A stretch of 64,000 nucleotides of DNA, taken from positions 1-64,000 of the forward strand of contig NZ_CADIKF010000042.1 in NCBI RefSeq assembly GCF_902859875.1. Reading direction: 5' to 3'. Each line of letters opens with the position of its first letter. The stretch's first letter is position 1. Shown piece after piece: positions 8,847-16,883 of the stretch. This stretch comes from Paraburkholderia solisilvae (lineage in GTDB: Bacteria > Pseudomonadota > Gammaproteobacteria > Burkholderiales > Burkholderiaceae). Below the pieces are notes generated by a model that saw nothing but the letters and a program-made list of their open reading frames with translations, was not told the origin of the DNA and ran no database searches. The translations under genes and the position numbers were made by a program.

Positions 8847-10145
8847 TTATTCGCGAATCAGCGCGCCCATATCGACCTTGCGCGCATTCGCCGCGCTGTG
8901 CCGCTGCGCGAGCCACATCAGCACGGCGATGAAGAGGCCGAACAGCACGATGATCCACGGCACCGGCATCTTCGTGGTGAGCAGCAGCGCATACGCGCCG
9001 AGCATCAGCAGCACCGCGAGACTCTGGTTGAAGTTCTGCACCGCGATCGAGTGACCGGCGGACAGCAGCGTCGCGCCGCGATGCTGCAGCACCGCGTTCA
9101 TCGGCACGATAAAGAATCCGGACAGCGCGCCGAGGATGATCATCAGCGGATAGGCAAGCATGATGTAAGCGGGCGCGAACAGCGGACCGACGCGCAGGCC
9201 CGCGCCGGCCGGGAAGAGCCCTTTGCCGTAGAACGCCATCGCGGCGATGTAGAGGCCTGCGATGATGCCGACCGGCAATACGCGCAGCGAACCGCGCAGC
9301 GGAATCCACGCGGCGGCGGCCGCCGCGCCGAGCGCGACGCCGAGCCCCGCGACACCTTGAATCACCGCGCCCTTCGACAGCGACAGGCCGAGGTTCACGT
9401 CGGCCCATTTCAGCACCAGCAATTGCAGCGTGACCGCGCTGCCCCACATCACCGTCGTGACCCATAGCGCGATTTGTGCGAGCCGGTCCGCCCACAGCAC
9501 GTTGAAGCAGCGGCCGAACTCGCCGACCAGCTTGCCCGGTTCGAGCAGCCGGTTCGGATAACGCGCGCCGGTATCCGGAATGCCGACGTTGAGCGCCGCG
9601 GCGCCCGCGTAGGTCAGCATCACGACGAGGATGGCGAGGTCCGCGGTGGTGGCGACGAGCGGCAGATGCGCATGCGACACGAAGCGCGTCGCGTGGTTGC
9701 TGATCAGCGCGCCGCCGAGCATCGTGCCGATAATCGTCGACAGCACGGTGGCGGACTCGAGCCACGCGTTCGCCGCGATCAGCCGTTCGGCCGGCAGCAG
9801 CTCGGTGAGAATGCCGTACTTCGCCGGCGAATAGGCGGCGGCGCCGACGCCGACGACCGTGTACGCGATCATCGGATGCACGCCGAACACCATTAGCAGG
9901 CAGCCGGCAGCTTTCAAAGCGTTTGCAATGAACATCACGTGGCGCTTTTGCAGCGCGTCGGCGAACGCGCCGACGAAGGGCGCCAGCAGCACGTAGGAGA
10001 TCGTGAAAAAGATCTGCAGCAGCGGCGTGATCCATGCCGGCGAGCGGATCAGCGTGAGCTGCTGGATCGCCGCGATCAGCAGTGCGTTGTCCGCGAGCGA
10101 CGAGACGAACTGCGCGGCGATGATCGTGTAGAAGCCTTTTTTCAT
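8847..10145 (-). CDS. MFS transporter, lysophospholipid transporter LplT-like
   Basis: Inner-membrane protein of 432 residues with about 12 hydrophobic segments. It begins MKKGFYTIIAAQFVSSLADN, the typical start of LplT-type flippases that return lysophospholipids to the inner leaflet. Other family cues are QKRHVMFIANALKAAGCLLM and the conserved PAKYGILTELLP loop. The ATG at 10145 is chosen; further upstream the frame runs into low-complexity repeat DNA. It sits between suhB and mutS on the same strand. In enterobacteria lplT pairs with aas; no acyltransferase partner is next to it here, so the substrate is inferred. Confidence 0.85.
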   Translation of the reverse strand: MKKGFYTIIAAQFVSSLADNALLIAAIQQLTLIRSPAWITPLLQIFFTISYVLLAPFVGAFADALQKRHVMFIANALKAAGCLLMVFGVHPMIAYTVVGVGAAAYSPAKYGILTELLPAERLIAANAWLESATVLSTIIGTMLGGALISNHATRFVSHAHLPLVATTADLAILVVMLTYAGAAALNVGIPDTGARYPNRLLEPGKLVGEFGRCFNVLWADRLAQIALWVTTVMWGSAVTLQLLVLKWADVNLGLSLSKGAVIQGVAGLGVALGAAAAAAWIPLRGSLRVLPVGIIAGLYIAAMAFYGKGLFPAGAGLRVGPLFAPAYIMLAYPLMIILGALSGFFIVPMNAVLQHRGATLLSAGHSIAVQNFNQSLAVLLMLGAYALLLTTKMPVPWIIVLFGLFIAVLMWLAQRHSAANARKVDMGALIRE

Positions 10146-10194
10146 GACGGCGATTGAAGCACAGCTCGGGCGGACGGAAGCCGTCAGGACGCAG

Positions 10195-10478
10195 GGACGG
10201 CCACGTGGAAGTAGCGTCGCGCGAGCGTTAGCGCCGATGCGCGAGCGCCCATGCGTCAACGCAGACGCGCTGGCGCGAAAACGCGAGGACGGCCACGCAG
10301 AAGCAGCAGCGCGCGAGCGCCAGCGCAAAAACGCGAGCGCAGATGCAACAGCGCAAACGCACCGGCGCGAAAACGAACGGACAGCCCACGCGGAAGCAGC
10401 AATGCACCGGCACCAGCATCAGCACCCATGCGCAAGCGCCACTGCGTCAACGCAGACGCGCCAGCGTACAGGCACTGC
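10195..10478. repeat. Degenerate tandem repeat, about 92-bp unit, 3 copies
   Basis: The segment GGACGGCCACG with its following AAG-AGCAGCG-rich text recurs at 10195, 10287 and 10379, exactly 92 bp apart. Internal landmarks (ATGCGTCAACGCAGACGCG at 10251, its variant at 10343, and again near 10442) keep the spacing, with about 7 extra bases in the last unit. The repeat fills the lplT/suhB spacer (10146-10488). The unit is not a multiple of three and no convincing gene lies in it. Confidence 0.75.
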
Positions 10479-10488
10479 GGCGCCGACG

Positions 10489-10519
10489 CAAAAACACAAA
10501 GCGGCCGAAGCCGCTTTGT
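10489..10519 (-). terminator. Rho-independent terminator of suhB
   Basis: Perfect 10-bp stem ACAAAGCGGC (10496-10505) with its complement at 10510-10519, 4-nt loop. Read on the minus strand it is followed by GTTTTTG. It lies 13 bp after the suhB stop. Confidence 0.8.
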
Positions 10520-10531
10520 GGTTGACACGCG

Positions 10532-11335
10532 TTACGCCGCTTGCTGTTTCGTGCGGCTGTAGCGCGACAGGATCGGCACCATCTGCGCGTACATCTTCGG
10601 ATTGGCCGCCACGATTTCGTGCAAATGCAGGAAATCGGAATCGCCGGTGTAGTTGCCCACCAGACCGCCCGCTTCGGTGATGAGCAGGCTGCCCGCCGCC
10701 ACATCCCACGCGTTGATGCCCTGTTCGAAGAAGCCGTCGAGGCGCCCCGCGGCGACGTTCGCCAGATCGAGCGCCGCCGCGCCCGGGCGGCGCAGACCCG
10801 CGCAGGCTTCGGTCATCTCGCCGAACAGCGTGGTGTACGCGCCGAGACCGTCTTTATCGCGAAACGGAAAGCCGGTGCCGATCAGGCCGTCGGCGAGCCG
10901 GTCGCGCCGGCCGACGCGGATGCGGCGGTCGTTCAGATACGCGCCGCGGCCGCGCGAGGCGGTAAAGAGGTCATTGCGCGTCGGATCGTAGACCACCGCC
11001 TGCGTGACGATGCCTTTGTGCGCGAGCGCGATCGACACGCAGTAGTACTGGAAACCGTGGATGAAATTCGTGGTGCCGTCGAGCGGATCGATGATCCACA
11101 AGTATTCGGATTCGTTTTCGGACTGCCCGGATTCTTCGGCGAGGATGGCGTGATCGGGGTAGGCGGTGGTCAGCGTTTCGATGATCGCCGCTTCCGACGC
11201 CTTGTCGACTTCCGTGACGAAATCGTTGTGCTGCTTCTTCGAGACCTGGACCAGATCGAGATCGAGCGATGCGCGGTTGATGATCTGACCGGCGCGGCGA
11301 GCGGCTTTGACCGCGATGTTGAGCATGGGATGCAT
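10532..11335 (-). CDS. suhB: Inositol-1-monophosphatase SuhB
   Basis: Mg2+/Li+-sensitive phosphatase of 267 residues, also known in E. coli as a NusG-associated transcription antitermination factor. Metal-site motifs are all present: EESG near residue 66, DPLDGTTNFIHG near 84, and WDVAAGSLLITEAGG near 214. The start MHPMLNIAVKAARRAGQ at 11335 gives the normal family length. Ends at a strong terminator. Divergent from trmJ with a 421-bp spacer. Confidence 0.96.
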   Translation of the reverse strand: MHPMLNIAVKAARRAGQIINRASLDLDLVQVSKKQHNDFVTEVDKASEAAIIETLTTAYPDHAILAEESGQSENESEYLWIIDPLDGTTNFIHGFQYYCVSIALAHKGIVTQAVVYDPTRNDLFTASRGRGAYLNDRRIRVGRRDRLADGLIGTGFPFRDKDGLGAYTTLFGEMTEACAGLRRPGAAALDLANVAAGRLDGFFEQGINAWDVAAGSLLITEAGGLVGNYTGDSDFLHLHEIVAANPKMYAQMVPILSRYSRTKQQAA

Positions 11336-11756
11336 GAGTCGGAATCCTTTTGCCGAATAGCACGGCGGCTGTCCGGGCAGTGGGCGCGTGACATACCGCA
11401 CGGCACGCGTGGCGACGCGTGCGGCCGATATGGCAGAGCCGGTTTGCGAACGTTCCGTCGACGAAAGACGAATTGGATAAGAGCGAGGCGCCGGTTTGCG
11501 TGCTCCGCCTCGCCAGGGCGCAGTGGATGCGCTGAAGGCGATACGGCAAACATGATGACGCGCGAATGGCGTGATTTTACCCGAGTCTCGCGGGTTCAGG
11601 CGCGCGGGGGGCGCGTGCACGCGCACCGTCGCGAAGCGGCGCGGCACGCCATCGCGTCCGGCCCGCGCGCATGAGGCACGCAAGCGGCATGCAAGCGGTG
11701 CGCCGCGATCCGCTACTGAACGGGGGGTGCGCGCACCGCGGCAATGGAAAGAGGGC
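11336..11756. other. suhB/trmJ divergent spacer, nothing firm seen
   Basis: 421 bp of GC-rich DNA between two divergent genes. Open frames here are upstream extensions of the flanking genes in low-complexity Arg/Ala-rich sequence. No convincing promoter hexamers, operator or RNA structure was recognised. Confidence 0.5.
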
Positions 11757-12908
11757 ATGAGTTGGCGCTACCATAGCGCTTCTCCCGCTCTGTCGTTTTC
11801 CATCGTGGTCCAATCACACGCACGCCGGCACGCATCGCGCCCGCCATCCGCACTTTCCGCTGCCGAACCTGTCGACGCGCCCGGTCACCGCACGGGCCAT
11901 CGCGCAGATGGCGGCCTTGCTCGAGCCACGGGCGATCGCGCAGGCGGCGACGCCGCTCGAGTCGCGGATGATCGCGCGGACGATGACGGTGCTCGGGCCG
12001 CAGGTCATCGCACAGGCGACCCCACCGCTCAACCCGCGGGCGACGGCGCGTCCGGCGTCGCGCCGGGCGGTGCGGCCGACAGCGCGAGCAACAGCGCGAC
12101 CAACAGCGCAACCGACAGCACAAGCCCCGTGCGCGGCGGCTTTACGTCGACACGCTTCGTGCTCGTCGAGCCGAGCCATCCAGGCAATGTCGGCGCCGCG
12201 GCGCGCGCGCTGAAGACGATGGGGTTCTCGCGACTCGTGCTGGTTGCGCCGCGCGTCGCGAACGTGCAGAACGATCCGGAAGCGATCGCGATGGCGAGCG
12301 GTGCGGACGACGTGCTCGCCTGCGCGCACGTCGTGCCGACGCTCGCGGATGCGTTATCCGGCGCGCAATGGTCGCTTGCGCTGACCGCGCGCTCGCGCGA
12401 GTACGGGCCGCCGCAGCTCGCGCCGCGCGCAGCCGCCGCGCATGCGCGCGAGCATGCGGTGCACGGCGACATCGCGCTGGTGTTCGGCAACGAGCGCACC
12501 GGCTTGTCGAACGAAGATGTCGAACGATGCAGCGCGCTTGCGCATATTCCCGCCAATCCCGCATACAGCTCGCTGAACCTCGCGCAGGCGGTGCAGGTGC
12601 TGTCGTATGAACTGCGCATCGCGTATCTGGAAGCGACCGATGAGCGCGCGTCGGCGAGCGCCGCAATGGCGGCCGGCGCATCGACCGCGCGCGCCGCGAG
12701 CGACGAAATCGAGCGCATGTTCGTGCATCTCGAGAATGCATTGATCGCCCTCGAGTTCCTCGATCCGGCCAATCCGAAGAAGCTGATGTCGCGGCTGCGA
12801 CGGCTCTTTGCGCGCACGGCGCTCGAGCACGAGGAGGTCAATATCGTGCGTGGCATCGCGAAGCATATCCTGCTGAAAGCCAAAGGCAGGGACAGCGAAA
12901 CATCCTGA
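11757..12908 (+). CDS. trmJ: tRNA (cytidine/uridine-2'-O-)-methyltransferase TrmJ with repeat-bearing N-terminal extension
   Basis: SPOUT-class (TrmH family) methyltransferase that 2'-O-methylates position 32 of tRNAs. The conserved core starts near 12143 with TSTRFVLVEPSHPGNVGAAA (about residue 130), then VFGNERTGLSNEDV and the SLNLAQAVQVLSYELR motif that forms the SAM-binding knot. The tail is the helical extension typical of TrmJ. The N-terminal 125 residues are low complexity and include 12-residue repeats (DRAGGDAARVAD type) encoded by a 36-bp array. ATG at 11757 is chosen because GGAAAGAGG lies just before it. A shorter protein starting close to the core cannot be excluded, in which case the repeats would be leader DNA. 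Confidence 0.85.
   Translation: MSWRYHSASPALSFSIVVQSHARRHASRPPSALSAAEPVDAPGHRTGHRADGGLARATGDRAGGDAARVADDRADDDGARAAGHRTGDPTAQPAGDGASGVAPGGAADSASNSATNSATDSTSPVRGGFTSTRFVLVEPSHPGNVGAAARALKTMGFSRLVLVAPRVANVQNDPEAIAMASGADDVLACAHVVPTLADALSGAQWSLALTARSREYGPPQLAPRAAAAHAREHAVHGDIALVFGNERTGLSNEDVERCSALAHIPANPAYSSLNLAQAVQVLSYELRIAYLEATDERASASAAMAAGASTARAASDEIERMFVHLENALIALEFLDPANPKKLMSRLRRLFARTALEHEEVNIVRGIAKHILLKAKGRDSETS
11899..12078 (+). repeat. 36-bp tandem repeat, about 5 units, in the 5' part of trmJ
   Basis: Units start at 11899, 11935, 11971, 12007 and 12043, each exactly 36 bp and opening with ATCGCGCAG or a variant. The second half of each unit resembles CCGCTCGAG plus CGCGGGCG. A partial unit precedes. 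The unit is 12 codons long, so copy-number change would keep the trmJ frame. Confidence 0.8.
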
Positions 12909-12952
12909 GCCGAAGTCCTGAACCGCACGCCTGAACCGCGGCCCTGAGCGTC
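12901..12952. repeat. 13-bp tandem repeat, 4 units, across the trmJ stop codon
   Basis: Four consecutive 13-mers of the form AGTCCTGAACCGC begin at 12901, 12914, 12927 and 12940. The core CCTGA is in all four, and the first contains the trmJ stop codon. Confidence 0.65.
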
Positions 12953-13298
12953 GCACCACGACGGGGCGTACCAATGCTGTGCGGGGTCGCGTGGCCGGTT
13001 CGACCTTGCTGTCCGCAGGGACATGCAAGCCGGCGCGAATCGACCTACAATCGCCGGAAGCGTAATAAGCAAAGCAGCCCGACTGATAACGGCGCCCACT
13101 CGTGCATGATTCGTGCGCGATTTGTGCCCGATACGTGCGCGATTCGTGCACGAGTTGGCGTGCGTCGGCGTAAGAGGGCTGCAAGCAAAAACACCGATAC
13201 CGCGGCACCGGTCGGCTCGCAGCGCGCTGCGACTGACGAGCACGAGCCCGTATCGTTTTCCCCCAAGACTCCTTCACAACGGCGCCGTCCTCCCTGCC
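12953..13298. other. trmJ/cysE spacer
   Basis: About 345 bp without a gene. Its recognisable content is the 11-bp array at 13100-13154, listed separately. No clear promoter hexamers were seen. Confidence 0.5.
13100..13154. repeat. 11-bp tandem repeat, 5 units, upstream of cysE
   Basis: Five contiguous 11-mers with consensus TCGTGCGCGAT, starting at 13100, 13111, 13122, 13133 and 13144. Each keeps the GTGC core with one to three substitutions per unit. It ends 145 bp before the cysE start. Confidence 0.75.
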
Positions 13299-14099
13299 AT
13301 GTTCACGAGACTTCGCGAAGACATCGCAACGATCCGCGAGCGCGATCCCGCTGCACGCAGCGCATGGGAAGTGCTCACCTGCTACCCGGGCCTGCATGCG
13401 CTCGTGCTGCATCGCGTCGCGCACGCGTGCTGGCGCGCGAAGCGCTACTGGCTTGCGCGCGTCGTATCGCAGATCGGCCGGTTTCTCACCGGCATCGAAA
13501 TTCATCCGGGCGCGACGGTCGGCCGCCGCGTGTTCATCGACCACGGTATGGGCGTCGTGATCGGCGAGACCGCCGAGATCGGCGACGACTGCACGATCTA
13601 CCAGGGCGTGACGTTAGGGGGCACGTCGCTGACGCGCGGCGCGAAGCGGCACCCGACGCTCGGCCGCGGCGTGATCGTCGGCGCGGGCGCGAAGGTGCTC
13701 GGCGGCTTTACGGTCGGCGCGGACGCGAAGATCGGCTCGAACGCGGTCGTCGTCAAGCCGGTGCCGGCCGGCAGCACCGCGGTCGGCAATCCGGCGCGCG
13801 TGATCGCGCCCGCGCGCGCAGCGGGCAGCCCGGCGAAACCCGCCGCGGCACGTTCGGAATTCTGTGCATACGGCATCACGCCGAATGCGGACGACCCGGT
13901 GTCGCTCGCCATTCACGGACTCATCAACCACGCGGCGAATCAGTCGCAGCGCATGGATGAAATCGTCGCCGCACTCGAGAGACTCGGCGCGAGCCTCGAG
14001 GCGCTGCAAGGCGCCGATGCCGCGCTATTCGACTTGCGGCGCCTGTCGGCGGCGCTGGAAGGGAAGGTCGAGTCGAGCGAGAGCGGCGAGCCGCATTGA
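13299..14099 (+). CDS. cysE: Serine O-acetyltransferase CysE
   Basis: Makes O-acetylserine from serine and acetyl-CoA, the first step of cysteine synthesis. 266 residues. N-terminal helical domain (MFTRLREDIATIRERDPAAR), then a left-handed beta-helix of hexapeptide repeats with the active-site block FIDHGMGVVIGETAEIGDDC and GVTLGGTSLTRGAKRHPTL. The long tail after the hexapeptides is predicted helical and is unlike the short inhibitory tail of E. coli CysE. ATG at 13299 is chosen because the conserved N-terminus begins there. Confidence 0.95.
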   Translation: MFTRLREDIATIRERDPAARSAWEVLTCYPGLHALVLHRVAHACWRAKRYWLARVVSQIGRFLTGIEIHPGATVGRRVFIDHGMGVVIGETAEIGDDCTIYQGVTLGGTSLTRGAKRHPTLGRGVIVGAGAKVLGGFTVGADAKIGSNAVVVKPVPAGSTAVGNPARVIAPARAAGSPAKPAAARSEFCAYGITPNADDPVSLAIHGLINHAANQSQRMDEIVAALERLGASLEALQGADAALFDLRRLSAALEGKVESSESGEPH

Positions 14100-14260
14100 C
14101 GCATCGCGCGATGCGCAATACACGCATGTGATGCGCGGCGACGCTTTGCGGCCGATGTTGTGCCGCTCGCGCTTGCCGTCGCGCCTAACCTGCAGCGCCG
14201 GCTTTCGCCATGAGCCCAGACACGATCCCGTCGCGCGAGTTCGTGCAGGCAGCTAAGCGC

Positions 14261-14570
14261 TGAGTGAGCGATTGCGTTTAACTACGGCATCGCGCATCGA
14301 AAGGCGGCTTCGTCAATCGGGCGGCAGCGTGCAAATGCCTTCGGCGTCAATGCGAAGATAGTGGCCACGGCGCTCGCCGTGGTCGAGGTCCCGGTCCTGC
14401 AGCAGCACCCAACGCCTGATTGAGCGATTGCCTCTAACCACGCCATCGCACATCAAACACCGGCCGCGTCAATCGAGCGGCAGCGCGCGAATGCCTTCGG
14501 CGTCGATACGCAGATAGCCGCCACGGCGCTCGCCGTGGTCGAGATCCCAGTCCGGCAGCACCCAGCGCGT
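14261..14570. repeat. Direct duplication, unit about 156 bp, spanning the 3' end of lpxH
   Basis: 14261-14413 and 14418-14570 are clearly related copies offset by 156-157 bp. Landmarks are TGAGCGATTGC, CGTCAATCG-GCGGCAGCG, AATGCCTTCGGCGTC and GCCACGGCGCTCGCCGTGGT. The right copy includes the real lpxH 3' end; the left copy lies beyond the lpxH stop. Confidence 0.88.
14313..14413 (-). pseudogene. Decayed duplicate of the lpxH C-terminus
   Basis: Minus-strand translation gives a tail with DLDHGERRG, YLRIDAEGI and PPD followed by a stop. This parallels the real LpxH tail DLDHGERRGGYLRIDAEGI and PLD, with one extra codon and several substitutions. The frame and stop are retained but there is no start codon or upstream domain, so it is a non-functional fragment left by the local duplication. 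Confidence 0.8.
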
Positions 14571-15266
14571 GCCGCCCGCTTCGCGGTGGCGGGCCGGGCG
14601 GTGCGTATGGCCGTGAATGATGGTCGCGGTGCCGGTCCGCTTGAAGAGCGCCGCGATGCCTTCGGGCGTCACGTCGTAGCGCGGCGATACCGGCCGCGAG
14701 CGGTTCTGCTCGCTGGCATGCCGCATCCGGTCCGCAAGCGCCTTGCGCCAGCGGTACGGCCACAGCAGAAAGAGCCACTGCGCCAAGCGGTTGCGCGCGA
14801 CGCGACGAAAGCGCAGATAGCGGCGATCGTCGGTGCATTGACCGTCGCCGTGCGCGAGCGCAATCCGCGTGCCGAACGACGTGATCACGAACGGATCCGG
14901 CAGCCAGATGGCGCCGGCCGCTTTCATGAAACGCTTGCCCAGCAGAAAGTCGCGGTTGCCGTGCATCACATAGAGCGCGATGCCGCGCTCGGACAGCGTA
15001 TGCATCAGCGCGGCCATGCGCGCGGGAAACGGTTCGGCGAGCATATCGTCGCCGATCCAGTATTCGAACAGGTCGCCGAGAATAAACACCGAATCCGCAT
15101 GTTCGGCCGTGACGCGCACGAAATGTTCGAATGCCGCGACGGTGCGCGGCATCGCCTCGGAAAGGTGCAGATCCGACAGGAAAAAAAACGGGCGTGCGGC
15201 GTGCGGGCGCTTGCCCTCACCAGGCACGCCCGCGGCGACGCTACGCAGCGGCGTTTCTTGCAGCAT
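14469..15266 (-). CDS. lpxH: UDP-2,3-diacylglucosamine diphosphatase LpxH
   Basis: Lipid A pathway enzyme that hydrolyses UDP-2,3-diacylglucosamine to lipid X and UMP at the inner membrane. 265 residues. The Mn-binding metallophosphoesterase motifs are complete and in order: SDLHLS, GDLFEYWIGDD, HGNRDFLLGKRF, AHGDGQCTDD and HGHTHRPA. The leader before SDLHLS is about 30 residues, slightly longer than usual. It follows ppiB and ppiA on the same strand. Its 3' end has been duplicated downstream. Confidence 0.96.
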   Translation of the reverse strand: MLQETPLRSVAAGVPGEGKRPHAARPFFFLSDLHLSEAMPRTVAAFEHFVRVTAEHADSVFILGDLFEYWIGDDMLAEPFPARMAALMHTLSERGIALYVMHGNRDFLLGKRFMKAAGAIWLPDPFVITSFGTRIALAHGDGQCTDDRRYLRFRRVARNRLAQWLFLLWPYRWRKALADRMRHASEQNRSRPVSPRYDVTPEGIAALFKRTGTATIIHGHTHRPARHREAGGTRWVLPDWDLDHGERRGGYLRIDAEGIRALPLD

Positions 15267-15367
15267 CGACGGTGCTTTCTCTTTGATTGCTCGTTTGACG
15301 ATTATGGAATAGCTGCAGCCGCGCGGTGTGCGTTACGTTACGAGGGCACCACCCTCGCAAACCGTCG

Positions 15368-15862
15368 TTATTCGACGACGACCGCCTTCTCGATGATCAC
15401 ATCGTCGACCGGCACATCCTGGTGAAAGCCCTTCGAACCCGTTTTCACCTGGCGGATCGCGTCGACCACGTCGAGCCCGTCGACGACCTTGCCGAACACC
15501 GTATAGCCCCAGCCTTGCGGCGTCGGCGACGAATGGTTCAGGAAGTCGTTGTCGTTCACGTTGATGAAGAATTGCGCGGTGGCCGAATGCGGGTCGTTGG
15601 TGCGCGCCATCGCAATCGAGCCGTTCACGTTCTTCAGGCCATTGTTCGCCTCGTTGTCGATCGGCGCTTGCGTGGGCTTTTGCGTCATGCCCGGCTCGAA
15701 GCCGCCGCCCTGGATCATGAAGCCGTCGATCACGCGGTGAAACACCGTATTGTCGTAGTGGCCGGCCTTCACGTACGCGAGGAAGTTCTCGACCGTCTTC
15801 GGCGCCTTCCCGGCGTCCAGTTCGAGCTTGATGACGCCGTGGTTCGTATGCAGTTCAACCAT
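15368..15862 (-). CDS. ppiB: Cytoplasmic cyclophilin-type peptidyl-prolyl isomerase PpiB
   Basis: 164 residues, no signal peptide. Cyclophilin core: FHRVIDGFMIQGGGF, MARTNDPHSATAQFFIN and GYTVFGKVVDGLDVVD, including the catalytic Arg of FHRV and the QFFIN segment. Start at 15862 (MVELHTNHG) is supported by an AAGGA site 7-8 nt upstream; an in-frame start 18 nt earlier lacks one. Paralogue of ppiA just upstream, same strand; likely one transcription unit ppiA-ppiB-lpxH. Confidence 0.95.
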   Translation of the reverse strand: MVELHTNHGVIKLELDAGKAPKTVENFLAYVKAGHYDNTVFHRVIDGFMIQGGGFEPGMTQKPTQAPIDNEANNGLKNVNGSIAMARTNDPHSATAQFFINVNDNDFLNHSSPTPQGWGYTVFGKVVDGLDVVDAIRQVKTGSKGFHQDVPVDDVIIEKAVVVE

Positions 15863-15930
15863 GATGGGTTCCTTGATCAAAAGGGGTGGGTGACAGACGC
15901 GGCGTGGGAAGAGCGCGCCCTCTCAGACTA

Positions 15931-16512
15931 CTACTTGCCGACCACCGTCGCCGACTCGATCACGATCGGCTTTTGCGGCACGTCGCTCATCGGGCCGCGG
16001 GAGGTGGTCGGCGTGCCTTCGATTTTCTTCACGACGTCCATGCCGGACGTCACCTTGCCGAACACCGCGTAGCCGTTGCCGTCCGGGTTCGGGTAGTCGA
16101 GATTCGCGTTGTCGACAGTGTTGATAAAGAACTGCGCGGTCGCCGAGTTCGGGTCGCTGGTGCGCGCCATCGCGAGCGTGCCGGCGGTGTTCTTCACGCC
16201 ATTGCGGCTTTCGAGCAGGATCGGCGCGCGCGTCGGTTTTTCGGCGAAGCTCGTCGTGTAGCCGCCGCCCTGGATCATGAAACCGGGAATCACACGATGA
16301 AAGATCGTGCCGTTGTATTGGCCGGCCTTCACGTAGTCGAGGAAATTGGCGACTGTCTTCGGCGCTTTCTCCGGATACAGTTCGACGCGGATATCGCCGT
16401 CCGAGGTCTTGAAGAGGACTGACGGATGCGCGGCCTGCGCGGCGGGCTGCGCAAACGCCGGTGCGTTCGCGACGAGGGCGGCGCTGCCGAGCGCCAACAA
16501 CAAGCGTTTCAT
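15931..16512 (-). CDS. ppiA: Periplasmic cyclophilin-type peptidyl-prolyl isomerase PpiA
   Basis: 193 residues with a signal peptide (MKRLLLALGSAALVANAPAFA, cleavage after AFA), so periplasmic. Cyclophilin motifs FHRVIPGFMIQGGGY, MARTSDPNSATAQFFIN and GYAVFGKVTSGMDVV are intact. It differs from the neighbouring cytoplasmic paralogue mainly by the export signal. A GGAACTCC-type ribosome-binding site lies just before the start. Confidence 0.95.
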   Translation of the reverse strand: MKRLLLALGSAALVANAPAFAQPAAQAAHPSVLFKTSDGDIRVELYPEKAPKTVANFLDYVKAGQYNGTIFHRVIPGFMIQGGGYTTSFAEKPTRAPILLESRNGVKNTAGTLAMARTSDPNSATAQFFINTVDNANLDYPNPDGNGYAVFGKVTSGMDVVKKIEGTPTTSRGPMSDVPQKPIVIESATVVGK

Positions 16513-16632
16513 GGAGTTCCTCGGTTAAGGATTAAGGGATAAAGCGGGTAGAGACGGCGCCGCGGCCTGCGCTGCCGCGCGCTGCGAAGCGTGACGAACG
16601 GCCGTAACAGGTTGCGACGCGCGGCGCTTGCG

Positions 16633-16883
16633 GTTCAGCGTGCGGCTCGCCGGGTGGTCCGCTGCGCGGCCCATCATGCAGCCCATCATGCAGCCCATCA
16701 CGTAGCCCATCACGTAGCCCATCACGTAGCCCATCACGTAGCCCATCGAGCAATCCAGCATGCGGCCCACCATGCAGTCCGACGCGCGGCTCAAAGCACC
16801 GCTCAACGGGCCGCGCAGATGGCCCACTCTGCAGCCCCGCGCGCTACTCACTGCACTGCTCACTGCGCGACCCGTCGCGCCGC
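16633..16883. repeat. 12-bp tandem array between ppiA and the TPR gene
   Basis: Best-preserved units are CCCATCATGCAG at 16670 and 16682 and CCCATCACGTAG at 16694, 16706, 16718 and 16730, all exactly contiguous. Decaying 12-mers continue rightward to about 16880 (for example CCCACCATGCAG at 16766) and leftward to about 16633. The array fills most of the 371-bp spacer. Frames through it read as monotonous repeats (GYVM on the minus strand, HHVA on the plus strand), with no sign of a real gene. Confidence 0.85.

Noticed and set aside
10144..10680. Plus-strand frame of 178 codons in the lplT/suhB spacer
   Set aside because: It simply reads through the 92-bp repeat and into suhB antisense; biased Ala/Arg/Gln/His composition follows the repeat.
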